DNA of 22,877 nucleotides from UBA1858 sp039182865 (GCA_039182865.1 JBCDBX010000024.1:1-22877), one strand, 5' to 3'. Positions 14,424-22,385 are shown, counted from the stretch's first letter. Program-made: numbers and translations. The notes: generated by a model not told the origin, from the letters alone.

Positions 14424-15782
14424 CTAAAAGCTATATCCTAGCGTTAGTAGATATTCTTTATCTGTAGTGCTCACATCAGGCGGTGGATCTTTTTCCCAAT
14501 CAATATTGGCTTGTGCCGTGATATTAAAGTTTTTAGCAATAGGAAAACGTAATCCTGTTTGACTAGTAATGATCGTGTCATTGGTATCTTCCAAACCAAA
14601 TAATCCATCATGAAAATGATAGAAACGTGCCCAGCTTGCAACTTGATACTCAAAATCCACTCCCCAACGCATACTGGCGAAATCGTTATCACTTTGATTG
14701 TCAAAATCTTCTATAACATAGGCGGGACCAGCATCGACAGACAAAAATAGATCTTTTGTTTCATAGAACTGATAACCGACCCCGACCGCATAGGAAGATC
14801 TCAGTTTTAGAAAATCGATTCTGTCTTGTTCAAAGCTGGTACTGGCAAACATGAACCACTTTTCAGAATAGAAGTAGTCATACTTTAAAGATGCAAATGT
14901 TTCATCTTCCGTTCTTTCACCATCCGTCTTTTCATATAGTTTGTTTCCTCTAAAAGTGAATCGATGATCAGGGTTGCGTGCGCGTAAATTTGTAGAAAAT
15001 GAATAGGTATCTTCATCGGTATTGCCACTTTCTAACTCGATACCGATATTTACGTTACCACTGTATTTGAATTTTTGCTCTTCAATTAATTTTTGTTTTG
15101 GATCACCTTGAATAACTTCTTGCACATTCGAGAAACTGAATATGCGTTTCTGATCAGTTTGTTCATCTATGACCGCCCAATCACCGTCATTGGTAGGCTG
15201 GATTTCACCACTGATGTAATCATTATCTGAAAACATCACCGTTAAAGGATGGCTTGTTGTGATGGTGGCAATTTTATCGCGAGGAATGTTTAAGTCTTTG
15301 TCAGAAAAAGAAGTAGAGATGATAAGATTCTTTTCATCAATTTCTTTAATTTTACCTAACAGGCGATCGCCTGAATATAAAATAACTTCGTCTTGTTTAT
15401 TTTGAGCACTTAGTGAGGTATTGCTTGTAAGTGTTTCAATTTCATGGATTTCTTTCAACCTAATGTTATTAATTTCACCAAACTTTTCCGTTAGAATATT
15501 TAGCTTATTATCCTGCCCAATGACTATTCTTCCGGTTAAAGCATCATTATTTTTGAAGATGATTTTGACCGGCTCATCTGTATCGATTGCTAAAATGTCT
15601 GCAGTATCGACCATTATGGTTTTTTCTGGACTTACTTCTAGCGTGAATTTGCCATTCTCTAAAGAAAGGTTCGTGCCTGAAACCGAGTGACCTTCTTTAT
15701 AAACAATGCGATCGGCGTGCGTGAGTTGAGTGACGCACAGAGTAATGAAAATTATGATGGTAAACAGAGTATATTTTTTCAT
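14424..15782 (-). CDS. DUF481 outer-membrane protein with four N-terminal beta repeats
   Basis: From ATG 15780-15782 the protein has 452 residues and a clean signal peptide (MKKYTLFTI to THA, about 1-23). An ATG ten codons upstream (15810-15812) keeps the frame but would add a polar stretch before the signal, so I prefer the shorter form; neither has a good ribosome site. Residues about 24-224 hold four similar units of about 45 residues, each with a hydrophobic strand, a D/G-x-L/I-x-G turn and an ending like I-x-x-I. Residues about 238-452 are the DUF481 barrel (YSGNVNIGIELESGNTDEDTY to LLTLGYSF), as in the putative salt-induced outer-membrane protein family. It should sit in the outer membrane with the repeats in the periplasm. 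Function unknown. Confidence 0.85.
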   Translation of the reverse strand: MKKYTLFTIIIFITLCVTQLTHADRIVYKEGHSVSGTNLSLENGKFTLEVSPEKTIMVDTADILAIDTDEPVKIIFKNNDALTGRIVIGQDNKLNILTEKFGEINNIRLKEIHEIETLTSNTSLSAQNKQDEVILYSGDRLLGKIKEIDEKNLIISTSFSDKDLNIPRDKIATITTSHPLTVMFSDNDYISGEIQPTNDGDWAVIDEQTDQKRIFSFSNVQEVIQGDPKQKLIEEQKFKYSGNVNIGIELESGNTDEDTYSFSTNLRARNPDHRFTFRGNKLYEKTDGERTEDETFASLKYDYFYSEKWFMFASTSFEQDRIDFLKLRSSYAVGVGYQFYETKDLFLSVDAGPAYVIEDFDNQSDNDFASMRWGVDFEYQVASWARFYHFHDGLFGLEDTNDTIITSQTGLRFPIAKNFNITAQANIDWEKDPPPDVSTTDKEYLLTLGYSF

Positions 15783-16245
15783 AGTTGGACTTTTATATTG
15801 AATGCTTGTCACATTGTAGTTTTATAGCTAACGTCGAAACGTTACATAAAGTTAGATAGCTTAGCGTAGTTTGCGCATATCAATTTTGAATCTTTATATA
15901 ACTCTAGCACCTATACAGAATCTGATTTTAGTTCATAGCATCAGGTGAGGCATATTCTACGTTATTATTATAAGTAGTTGAATATGCAATAAATATAGTA
16001 TTTATTGCTACTTGTTGAGTATTTTGTGGATTAGTGATTGTCCAGCATGAAAATCCTTTTGCATGATGAAACTAGTTTTAGACTTAATAATATTTTTAAG
16101 AAATAAATTTGATTAATTAATTTTCATTCAACTAGTTCTGTATTGAATCTTCTTTCTGGGTTAATAAATTTGTAAAAAAAATGAGATACATTTCACCTTT
16201 AGGGAATAAATTCTCACAATTTATATTGATGCTTGAGAGGGATTC
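15783..16245. other. Intergenic region with nested inverted repeats
   Basis: No gene is supported in these 463 AT-rich bases between two divergent genes. The notable content is the pair of inverted repeats at 15950-16008. GAGAGG at 16235-16240 is the ribosome site of the 16246 gene. Confidence 0.6.
15950..16008. repeat. Two overlapping inverted repeats
   Basis: GCAATAAATA (15986-15995) and TATTTATTGC (15999-16008) are perfect 10-base arms around TAG. A second pair, GCATATTC (15950-15957) and GAATATGC (15980-15987), shares two bases (GC, 15986-15987) with the first, so the full stems cannot form together. This could be an operator pair for the divergent genes or a leader structure. The tight 3-base spacer favours a protein-binding site. 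Confidence 0.5.
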
Positions 16246-16572
16246 ATGACAACAATGACATCTATTGAAGATATCGTAAAAACAGCTCGAAACAAATTAG
16301 ATGAAGCAAATAATACTTTACATAAGCCAAGTGTTTCACCTGTAGATGAGCAGACGTTAAGAAAACTTGAAATATTCATCGCTTCAAATCAGAAAAGTAT
16401 TGCGCAGATAGAACTTCTATTGGGCATCTTACTAAGTGTAATGAGAGAAAAAGAAGTTATTAGTGAGAATGAATTATTTGAATTGCTGGGTATCGAAAAT
16501 TCAAAAATGGATATGAGTATATCTGCCAATAATAGAGATAGAAGACCTGCTAAGTATCGATATCACACTTAA
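16246..16572 (+). CDS. Unidentified 108-residue cytoplasmic protein
   Basis: The start is well supported by GAGAGG 5 bases before ATG 16246; a second ATG three codons later is possible. The protein is charged, has no signal peptide or membrane helix and no cysteine. Residues about 5-80 look mainly helical (SIEDIVKTARNKLDEA, QKSIAQIELLLGILLSVMRE), with a heptad-like spread of Leu and Ile that suggests a helical bundle or dimer. The tail (about 90-108) is basic and polar. I do not recognise a family. The stop overlaps that of the convergent acr3 gene by two bases, so there is no room for a terminator. It has no partner in the same direction. Confidence 0.65.
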   Translation: MTTMTSIEDIVKTARNKLDEANNTLHKPSVSPVDEQTLRKLEIFIASNQKSIAQIELLLGILLSVMREKEVISENELFELLGIENSKMDMSISANNRDRRPAKYRYHT

Positions 16573-17606
16573 GCGACTCCTTTAAGATTCTTCTCGTACC
16601 AGGGTTTGCTGCGATTTACAATTGCGACGAGTGTTAACATGACAGGTACTTCGATCAGTACGCCCACCACCGTGGCCAATGCCGCGCCGGAGTGAATTCC
16701 AAAAAGACTAATGGCTGTCGCCACCGCTAACTCAAAAAAATTACTCGCCCCGATTAAAGTCGCCGGTGCTGCCACACAATGATCCACTTTTAAGTAGCGA
16801 CTCAAACCGTAGCCAATACCCGCAGTTAAATAAACCTGAATAATGATAGGGACCGCGAGTAAGGCAATGACTAATGGTTGATCCATGATTTGCTTGCCTT
16901 GAAAGCCGAATAGTAAAATGATGATTGCTAATAATGCGGTGATGGCAATTGGACTCATGATATTTAATACATGCCTAAATCCTTCATCGCCTTTGTTATT
17001 TATTAGATAGTGACGTAACCACTGCGCAATGCAAATCGGAATAAGAATATAAAGCACTACTGAGAGAATAAGAGTATCCCAAGGAATTGTTATGGCAGAA
17101 ATACCAAGTAATAAACCGACTAGGGGTGCGAAAGCAAATATCATAATAGTATCGTTCAAAGCGACTTGGCTGAGTGTGAAGTGTGGATCACCATTGGATA
17201 AGTGACTCCAGACAAATACCATGGCTGTACAAGGTGCTGCAGCAAGTATGATTAAACCTGCCATATAAGACATGATTTGATCTTCTGGCAGATAAGGACG
17301 AAATAAAATGGCAATAAAGATCCAGCCTAATAAAGCCATGGAAAAAGGTTTCACGCCCCAGTTAACAAAGAGTGTCACGCCAATGCCTTTCCAGTGCTGT
17401 TTAACTTGATGCAAAGACTTAAAGTCTATTTTCATCAACATGGGAATAATCATCATCCAGACAAAAATTGCTACCGGAATATTTACTTTTGCAATTTCAA
17501 CAGAGGCTATGGTTTGAAAAGTATCAGGTGAGTAATTACCTAACAACATGCCAGCGATCATGCAGATAGCTACCCAAATCGTTAAGTATCGTTCAAAAAT
17601 CGACAT
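16569..17606 (-). CDS. acr3: ACR3-family arsenite efflux transporter
   Basis: The 345-residue protein is a ten-helix arsenite/antimonite exporter of the BART superfamily, not the unrelated ArsB pump. Supporting marks are length, dense hydrophobic helices, APCTAMVFVW with Cys126 (the conserved thiol needed for As(III) transport in ACR3), and GASNFFELAVATAISLFG followed by GVLIEVPVML with its conserved Glu near 315. It expels the arsenite made by the arsenate reductase encoded 8 bases upstream. It is the last gene of an arsR-arsC-acr3 operon. Its stop codon overlaps the stop of the convergent 16246-16572 gene. Confidence 0.93.
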   Translation of the reverse strand: MSIFERYLTIWVAICMIAGMLLGNYSPDTFQTIASVEIAKVNIPVAIFVWMMIIPMLMKIDFKSLHQVKQHWKGIGVTLFVNWGVKPFSMALLGWIFIAILFRPYLPEDQIMSYMAGLIILAAAPCTAMVFVWSHLSNGDPHFTLSQVALNDTIMIFAFAPLVGLLLGISAITIPWDTLILSVVLYILIPICIAQWLRHYLINNKGDEGFRHVLNIMSPIAITALLAIIILLFGFQGKQIMDQPLVIALLAVPIIIQVYLTAGIGYGLSRYLKVDHCVAAPATLIGASNFFELAVATAISLFGIHSGAALATVVGVLIEVPVMLTLVAIVNRSKPWYEKNLKGVA

Positions 17607-17614
17607 AAGCTAGG

Positions 17615-18112
17615 TTACTCTTGAGTGTTGCCAAGTTGATGGAGTTTTTCTTGTAAACTTAAATGATCGATCGATTCCACGGGAAGTTCGATGAATAAAC
17701 TCAATCGATTCGATAACATGCGCATGGTTTCATTGAAGGCCGCAGCAATTTCAGCATCATTGCCTTTAACTGCCGCAGGGTCTGGAAACCCCCAATGCGC
17801 CGTCATGGGTTGTCCTGGCCATACCGGACAGGTTTCACCGGCTGCACTGTCGCATAGCGTAAATACAAAGTCTAAGTCAGGCGAGTCTGCTTGTGCAAAT
17901 TCATTCCAATTCTTGGATCGTAAGTCATCAACTATATAGTTTTGTCGCTTAAGCACATGTAATGCCATAGGGTGTACGTTACCTTTAGGATTACTCCCCG
18001 CGCTGAAAGCATGAAAACGTTTTGACCCGATGCGATTTAGAAGTGCTTCAGCCAAAATGCTTCTGGCCGAGTTGCCAGTGCAAAGAAATAAAACGTTATA
18101 TATTCTCTTCAT
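17615..18112 (-). CDS. arsC: Arsenate reductase, low-molecular-weight phosphatase type
   Basis: The 165-residue protein reduces arsenate to arsenite for export by Acr3. It has the phosphatase-loop motif CTGNSARS (Cys11 to Arg17, C-x5-R), the redox pair Cys87 and Cys95 in LCDSAAGETCPVW, and FPDP with Asp111 as general acid. This three-cysteine pattern is that of thioredoxin-coupled ArsC (S. aureus pI258 type), not the glutaredoxin-coupled E. coli type. The length is slightly above the usual 130-140 residues because of a C-terminal extension (about 140-165). The gene starts 6 bases after arsR and ends 8 bases before acr3. Confidence 0.93.
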   Translation of the reverse strand: MKRIYNVLFLCTGNSARSILAEALLNRIGSKRFHAFSAGSNPKGNVHPMALHVLKRQNYIVDDLRSKNWNEFAQADSPDLDFVFTLCDSAAGETCPVWPGQPMTAHWGFPDPAAVKGNDAEIAAAFNETMRMLSNRLSLFIELPVESIDHLSLQEKLHQLGNTQE

Positions 18113-18118
18113 TTTCAG

Positions 18119-18451
18119 TTAGCAACTTCTGGCTTTTATAGGTAGGAAAGGTTGGCAGATAGATTTTTCACCTGCACAACAGTCTTCAAGCAGATACTGC
18201 ACAAGCGAACGCATTTCTTCGTAGTCCACAGAATAACGAATGATGCGACCTTCACGTGTACGTGTTAGCAAGCCCGATTGTGACAATATGTTCAAGTGAG
18301 ACGACATCGTATTTTGTAAAACGCCTAGTTCTTCAGAGATCTCACCAGCGGGTAGGCCGCTAGGTCCCGCCTGAACCAGCAGTCGAAATACATCTAATCG
18401 CGTCTCATTTGAGAGAGCAGATAATAGATTTACAGCAGACTTTTTATCCAT
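18119..18451 (-). CDS. arsR: ArsR-family arsenic-responsive repressor
   Basis: The 110-residue winged-helix repressor has the SmtB/ArsR fold: LSALSNETRLDVFRLLV helix, recognition region VLQNTMSSHLNILSQSGLL (about 44-62), and wing TREGRIIRYSV. It lacks the E. coli ELCVCDL metal site. Instead the cysteines are at the C-terminus: Cys91-Cys92, Cys99 and Cys110. That resembles the Acidithiobacillus ferrooxidans type, which binds As(III) with a Cys-Cys pair and a third Cys a few residues later. It is the first gene of the arsRC-acr3 operon. The start at 18449-18451 is fixed by an in-frame stop 12 bases upstream. A 24-base palindrome begins 3 bases before the start codon and no ribosome site is visible. 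Confidence 0.93.
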   Translation of the reverse strand: MDKKSAVNLLSALSNETRLDVFRLLVQAGPSGLPAGEISEELGVLQNTMSSHLNILSQSGLLTRTREGRIIRYSVDYEEMRSLVQYLLEDCCAGEKSICQPFLPIKARSC

Positions 18452-18453
18452 AT

Positions 18454-18477
18454 ATCGATTATTCTAGAAATATCGAT
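18454..18477. promoter_or_regulatory. Probable ArsR operator
   Basis: ATCGAT (18454-18459) and ATCGAT (18472-18477) flank a central TTCTAGAA (18462-18469). The 24 bases are palindromic except for the two-base joints (20 of 24 paired). The site ends next to the arsR start codon and takes the place of its ribosome site, so bound ArsR would block its own operon. Confidence 0.6.
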
Positions 18478-18523
18478 TTAATGCAATGCTGCTTCGGAAT
18501 TATGAAATAACAATGACAATTGA

Positions 18524-19000
18524 TTGAAAATTGGAAGGTTATGGGATGCGCTAAAAAGCGTTAAATTTTATAACTTGTTTTTGTATAGGAGTGGCACTTT
18601 TGTACAGACGATTGTCATTGCGCCAAAATTAGATCTTTCTATAATATCTAGAGATTCAAGAATATTATTGATTAATAAAATGTTGCCATCACAAAAAGAT
18701 ATTGCTGAGTGCAGACCACCATTTTTACTGAAATATCCTTCAGGAGATTGGTCGGTGATCACTAAAATCATGAAGACTAAAGAAGAGTTAACATTTCATA
18801 CTTTATACACCGAGCTTAGTGAATTGCTGCAAAGTAAAATCACCATTAAAGAAAAGCCATTTTATGTGGGTGCTGATATCTGGGAGCTTAATTATGGGTC
18901 GATAATTATGACACTTAAGCATCCAACACTCGCAGAACATCCCGCTATTAAATTATGGAATAAATTTAAATCAAATAATCAACCCTTACCACAAGGTTAA
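18524..19000 (+). CDS. Unidentified protein or 5'-truncated remnant
   Basis: An open frame of 158 codons runs from TTG 18524, directly after an in-frame TGA, to a stop at 18998-19000. The body looks like real protein (LLKYPSGDWSVITKIM, FYVGADIWELNYGSIIM, a basic hydrophilic tail) with no signal peptide or membrane helix. The beginning is unconvincing: no ribosome site precedes the TTG, no ATG occurs before codon 53, and the frame starts only 72 bases past the divergent arsR start. It may be a complete gene with a poor start, or the 3' part of a gene whose beginning was lost when the ars operon arrived. I do not recognise a family. Confidence 0.45.
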   Translation: MKIGRLWDALKSVKFYNLFLYRSGTFVQTIVIAPKLDLSIISRDSRILLINKMLPSQKDIAECRPPFLLKYPSGDWSVITKIMKTKEELTFHTLYTELSELLQSKITIKEKPFYVGADIWELNYGSIIMTLKHPTLAEHPAIKLWNKFKSNNQPLPQG

Positions 19001-19048
19001 AAATATAAGAATTTTTACTTATGCTCAATTTAATTTGGGTGTTACAAA

Positions 19049-19447
19049 CTACTTTGATCTGCAGGCACCAAAGATCGAAAATGTGTATTTATCTCCGACC
19101 ACGGCACCAGACATGACTGAGTGATTATTACTTAGCGAAACTGTCCATCCTCGACCCTGTTCTCCAACGCCTTGCAAGATGAAACTCTGTTCTGTCTTTT
19201 CTACATGTGTAATGTCCTCATTATGATCAACATTAGCCCCAACGATTTTATTATTCTTTAAATCTATCGTAATAAAGTTGGGTAAGTTTGCTTGGCCTGT
19301 AGTTTGCCTTTCGCATTTACCTAGACTGTCACAATCGACGACTTCAGTAATCGCACATAGCAGAATAGATTTATGATGATCAGCAAATGAGACGCTAAAA
19401 ACGCTCATTAATAAAACCGTTGAAGTGATGAATATGATATGTCGCAT
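19049..19447 (-). CDS. Small secreted protein, unidentified
   Basis: The 132-residue protein has a clear signal peptide (about 1-22, ending SFA before DHH) and a soluble mature part of about 110 residues. It carries four cysteines after cleavage (LLCAI, VDCDS, GKCER, and GACRSK at the end), so one or two disulfides are likely in the periplasm. The pattern NLPNFITIDLKNNKIVG followed by alternating polar and hydrophobic stretches suggests a beta-sheet fold. AAGGA stands 7 bases before the ATG. It follows the glycine-zipper gene by 10 bases and is probably co-transcribed. I do not recognise a family and no function can be assigned. Confidence 0.7.
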   Translation of the reverse strand: MRHIIFITSTVLLMSVFSVSFADHHKSILLCAITEVVDCDSLGKCERQTTGQANLPNFITIDLKNNKIVGANVDHNEDITHVEKTEQSFILQGVGEQGRGWTVSLSNNHSVMSGAVVGDKYTFSIFGACRSK

Positions 19448-19457
19448 GAAAATTCCT

Positions 19458-19940
19458 TTAATTAACCGTATAGTCTTTGCCTTCTAAACAGGCTTGGTAA
19501 GCGCGGTCATATGTATTTCTTTTTGACGCATATTGAGCTGCTTGTTGTTTTTCCCAATTTTCATGCGCTTCTTCATTTTCCTTATCTTTGTTTTGTCGGC
19601 GCATGTTGCCAAATAGCCCACCGGTCAGTGCTCCAAGTACCGCACCTTCGCCGCCTTTGCCATCTGCAATTTCTCCTATAATGGCACCAGCCGCAGCACC
19701 ACCTAGGGCTCCACGTGTGGCACTGGCATTATTCTTTTTTTCTTTTGGTGGGGCTGAAGTGGCTTCAGGAATATTCATTGGATCAAATCCAGTTTGATCT
19801 TTTGCCCAGGTATAGCAAGCAAATTTATCTTTTTCCATTTGTTTTTCGGATTGTCCCTTGTTTGGATAAACGATGAAGTCATCGGCATATATCGGTGTAA
19901 TCAACAAACTAAAACTAATAACGAGAATAAGTGATTTCAC
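19458..19940 (-). CDS. Exported glycine-zipper protein
   Basis: The 160-residue protein starts at GTG 19938-19940, backed by a strong AGGAG 6 bases upstream, with a signal peptide of about 19 residues (ending IYA before DDF). The first part has QSEKQMEKDKFACYTWAKDQTGFDP (about 31-55), a pattern I know from glycine-zipper envelope proteins of proteobacteria. The centre (about 76-113) is a Gly/Ala-rich membrane-like zipper: RGALGGAAAGAIIGEIADG and GAVLGALTGGLFGN. The end is charged and helical with one cysteine (YQACLEG). Cys in both flanks could pair. Such zippers pack against each other or insert in membranes; the specific role is unknown. It is the first gene of a two-gene operon. Confidence 0.75.
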   Translation of the reverse strand: MKSLILVISFSLLITPIYADDFIVYPNKGQSEKQMEKDKFACYTWAKDQTGFDPMNIPEATSAPPKEKKNNASATRGALGGAAAGAIIGEIADGKGGEGAVLGALTGGLFGNMRRQNKDKENEEAHENWEKQQAAQYASKRNTYDRAYQACLEGKDYTVN

Positions 19941-20258
19941 AAACGTCTCCTGGAAAATTCGTAAAGATTTAAAAGATAGCCCAATAATTCTTAATAAAGC
20001 AATGAGTCCTAGAGCTATCTAGCATTGTATGACAAATAAATCGTAAATACTCGATAACATTCAAGACGTTCGAGAACAAACCTAGTTTATATTAACTACA
20101 GGAATTTATTAAATCACCGCTAATTACTGTGCCAATTTGGAGGCTTATGTGGCGAAGCAAATCATAAAGATATATGATTTTAGTAAGGTTATTGTTTCAT
20201 TCTGCACCGTCAGATATTTGGCAAAACCTTTTCAATACATAACTATAAGAGGAAAAAC
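19941..20258. other. Divergent intergenic region
   Basis: No gene is seen in these 318 bases. They must hold the promoters of the divergent glycine-zipper and DUF3313 genes. The one clear structure is the inverted repeat at 20159-20180. AAGAGGA just before 20259 is the ribosome site of the DUF3313 gene. Confidence 0.6.
20159..20180. repeat. Inverted repeat upstream of the DUF3313 gene
   Basis: AAATCATA (20159-20166) and TATGATTT (20173-20180) are perfect 8-base arms around AAGATA. It lies about 80-100 bases before the start codon, a fitting place for a regulator-binding site at the promoter. AT-rich DNA makes such repeats easier by chance. Confidence 0.4.
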
Positions 20259-20978
20259 ATGATAAAAACTATTCTACTAAGTGTTATTTCTTATTGTTTT
20301 TTAATAAGTGTGGCTGCTGCAGACCAGCACCAAGCAGAACACCAAATGGCTGAAACGCATAGCTACAGCGGCTTTTTAGGTAACTATGATGATTTCGAAG
20401 TCTTGAATACCCAATCTCAGGCTGAGGTCTGGATTAAGCCGCCTCATGAGGATATCGCTTTTTTAAATAAGTATGATGCAATTGTATTCTCACCCATTGA
20501 AGTTTGGTTGGCACCGGATTCTGAATATCAAGGCATTGACCCTAATGAGATGAAACTCGTCACCGATACTCTGCTGCAAAAGTTACAAGAATCTTTAGGT
20601 CAAAATTATAAGATTGTTGAAAAAGCAGGACCGAATGTGATGAATATGCGTATTGCTATCACAGGTGTGTCAAAAGAGAAGCCTGACTATATACAAGTTA
20701 TCAATCTACTTCCGGTTAAGTTAGCTTGGGAACTTGGTAATGCGGCTTATCGTGAAGTCACCAGTCAAACAGTCGATGTATTCTCTGCGCAAATGGAGAT
20801 GGAAATTCTTGACTCAGAAAGTGGTGAAAGATTAGTGGCTGCAATTGACAAACATGAAGTTGCTGATACGCGAAGTGAATCCACTAGTGATTCGGATTGG
20901 TCACCCATGGATGATATTTTGAGTTATTGGGCGGAAACGATTGATGCAAGGTTAATGGCGGCTAAAAAGAATAATTAG
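20259..20978 (+). CDS. DUF3313-family exported protein
   Basis: The 239-residue protein has a signal peptide (about 1-21, ending AAA before DQHQ) and no lipobox, although many DUF3313 members are lipoproteins. The mature part shows the family start YSGFLGNYDDFE (about 36-47), then KYDAIVFSPIEVWLAP, MRIAITGVSKEKP and INLLPVKLAWELGNAAYREVT. These fit DUF3313, a periplasmic or outer-membrane associated family of unknown function. Near the end, EMEILDSESGERLVAAID and the DDILSYWAETIDARL helix also agree. A good ribosome site (AAGAGGA) sets the start. The creatininase gene follows 32 bases later in the same direction. Confidence 0.8.
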   Translation: MIKTILLSVISYCFLISVAAADQHQAEHQMAETHSYSGFLGNYDDFEVLNTQSQAEVWIKPPHEDIAFLNKYDAIVFSPIEVWLAPDSEYQGIDPNEMKLVTDTLLQKLQESLGQNYKIVEKAGPNVMNMRIAITGVSKEKPDYIQVINLLPVKLAWELGNAAYREVTSQTVDVFSAQMEMEILDSESGERLVAAIDKHEVADTRSESTSDSDWSPMDDILSYWAETIDARLMAAKKNN

Positions 20979-21010
20979 TCACTTTAAATGCCTATGCTAG
21001 ACTGCTTTCT

Positions 21011-21748
21011 ATGCATAAAGATCAATCACTCCTTGTAGAGAATGCTACATGGTTAGATGTCCAGCATGCTATTGAACAAAACATACTATGTTTATTACCT
21101 ATTGGTGCAATCTGTAAAGAACATGGACCACACTTACCTTTAAACACAGATTTTGTTCAAGCGAAATGGATTAGTGAGAGAGTATCATCAGAAGTCCCAT
21201 CCATCATATGGCCCGTGGTTAGCTATGGCTATTATCCTGCGTTTACCGGATACCCAGGCAGTTGGTCGATTTCAGAAAATGCCTTTAGGTTAGCGATGCT
21301 GGATATCATTGAAAGCATCGCTAAACATGGTAGCAATTCTATTGCTATTCTTAATACTGGAATCAGCACGATTAAACCTTTAGAAAAGGTCATTGCTGAT
21401 TCGCCTTTTAGAGACAGATTACATTTAATTAATGTTTACTCTGGCAAACGAGTGCAGACAGTTATTAATGAACTGGAAGAACAACATGCGGGTGGTCATG
21501 CGGATGAAATAGAAACCTCTATCATGCTCGCGATAGATTCTGAACATGTTGATATGAACAAAGCAGAACCAGGTTTAGAGAATATTAAGAGAGGCCCATT
21601 AAATAAATCAAATCCTGATAAGCCTAACTATTCGCCCTCAGGCTCGATGGGTAACCCGACATTTGCAAGTCATAACAAAGGTGAAAAAGTCTTAGCCGCG
21701 ATTATAGATGACGTTATACAAGAACTTGAAAAAATAGAACCCTTGTAA
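21011..21748 (+). CDS. Creatininase-family metal-dependent amidohydrolase
   Basis: The 245-residue protein has the family length and motifs. LPIGAICKEHGPHLPLNTDF (29-48) supplies Glu37, His41 and Asp47, and GGHADEIETSIML (161-173) supplies His163 and Glu168 for the two-metal centre. SPSGSMGNPTFASHNKGEKVL near the end matches the usual S-x-S-G-x-x-G-x-P block. The first motif has KEH in place of EQH with one extra residue; this form is, from memory, that of a large subgroup and not a lost ligand. Members open C-N bonds in creatinine, in small cyclic amides and, for MftE, in a peptide. The substrate here is unknown. No signal peptide, so cytoplasmic. The ribosome site is weak. Confidence 0.87.
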   Translation: MHKDQSLLVENATWLDVQHAIEQNILCLLPIGAICKEHGPHLPLNTDFVQAKWISERVSSEVPSIIWPVVSYGYYPAFTGYPGSWSISENAFRLAMLDIIESIAKHGSNSIAILNTGISTIKPLEKVIADSPFRDRLHLINVYSGKRVQTVINELEEQHAGGHADEIETSIMLAIDSEHVDMNKAEPGLENIKRGPLNKSNPDKPNYSPSGSMGNPTFASHNKGEKVLAAIIDDVIQELEKIEPL

Positions 21749-21755
21749 CAAAACT

Positions 21756-22385
21756 TTATTGCGACTCTGCTTCGCGTCGTACCCAAAAGCTTGTTTGTTT
21801 TAAACCTGCTTTTATGACCCGATTTCGCGTAAAGGCAGACTTAGCCTGTTGGAATCTTAGGTCTGCCGAATAAACGATATCAAATGAATTCAAATTTTGC
21901 TTTACAGGTAATACTTGCCAATAACCTAAAGATAGCGAAAAATCTGATTGCTTGGATGGATCAAGTGTCCATTTCATCCAGGAATCATCAGATAAGTAGT
22001 GCTTAACAAAATAAGTGTATTTGCCTAATAACCAATGTGAAAGCCCAAACTCTACATAATAATGATTATCTCCATGTTGATAAACATTAGTCTTTTTAAC
22101 ATTCTTAATGTAATTAGGGTACGCAGGATAATTAGTTATAGTTTTCCAGATATCTTGTTTTGATGCTTGCACTCTAAAGATAATGAGATGTGTTGGTTCA
22201 TGTTTAACTGAAATTTCCTTAAGTATGTAATGACCTTTCTCTAGTTTATATTCATCATCAGCAGTAAGTGTCACCTTGGGAGGTGGAAGATAAAGATAAC
22301 TAGAAAGATCATCTATAAGTATTTGATCAGCTAGGACTGAATTGGATCCAATAAATAATAATAAGATTAAGCATTTTCCTAACAT
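21756..22385 (-). CDS. Exported SRPBCC/START-like protein
   Basis: The 209-residue protein has a signal peptide (about 1-19, ending VLA before DQI). From about 60 to 209 it looks like the helix-grip SRPBCC (polyketide cyclase/START-like) fold. Signs are VQASKQDIWKTITNYPAYPNYI, the typical first helix and loop of the fold (compare the V-x-x-V-x-D-Y-x-x-Y-P-x-F pattern), then alternating strands (HYYVEFGLS, TYFVKHYLS, WMKWTLDP) and a C-terminal helix (NRVIKAGLKQT). Such domains hold hydrophobic ligands in a deep pocket; an exported form would act in the periplasm. The gene begins 15 bases after the radical SAM gene and is probably in the same operon. It converges on the creatininase gene 7 bases away. 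Confidence 0.7.
   Translation of the reverse strand: MLGKCLILLLFIGSNSVLADQILIDDLSSYLYLPPPKVTLTADDEYKLEKGHYILKEISVKHEPTHLIIFRVQASKQDIWKTITNYPAYPNYIKNVKKTNVYQHGDNHYYVEFGLSHWLLGKYTYFVKHYLSDDSWMKWTLDPSKQSDFSLSLGYWQVLPVKQNLNSFDIVYSADLRFQQAKSAFTRNRVIKAGLKQTSFWVRREAESQ

Noticed and set aside
18975..18999. Possible terminator after the 18524-19000 frame (AACC and GGTT arms before an A-rich stretch)
   Set aside because: Only four paired bases around a 10-base loop and no T run on the plus strand.
20140..20164. Possible leader peptide of six codons (ATG 20147) with GGAGG upstream
   Set aside because: The spacing of three bases is too short for efficient initiation, and the peptide has no attenuation-like repeat of one amino acid.
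21011..21748. Loss of the catalytic Glu in the EQH motif of the creatininase-family protein
   Set aside because: The KEHGPHLPLNTD form with one extra residue is, as I recall, common to a large subgroup, so Glu37 can take the ligand role.
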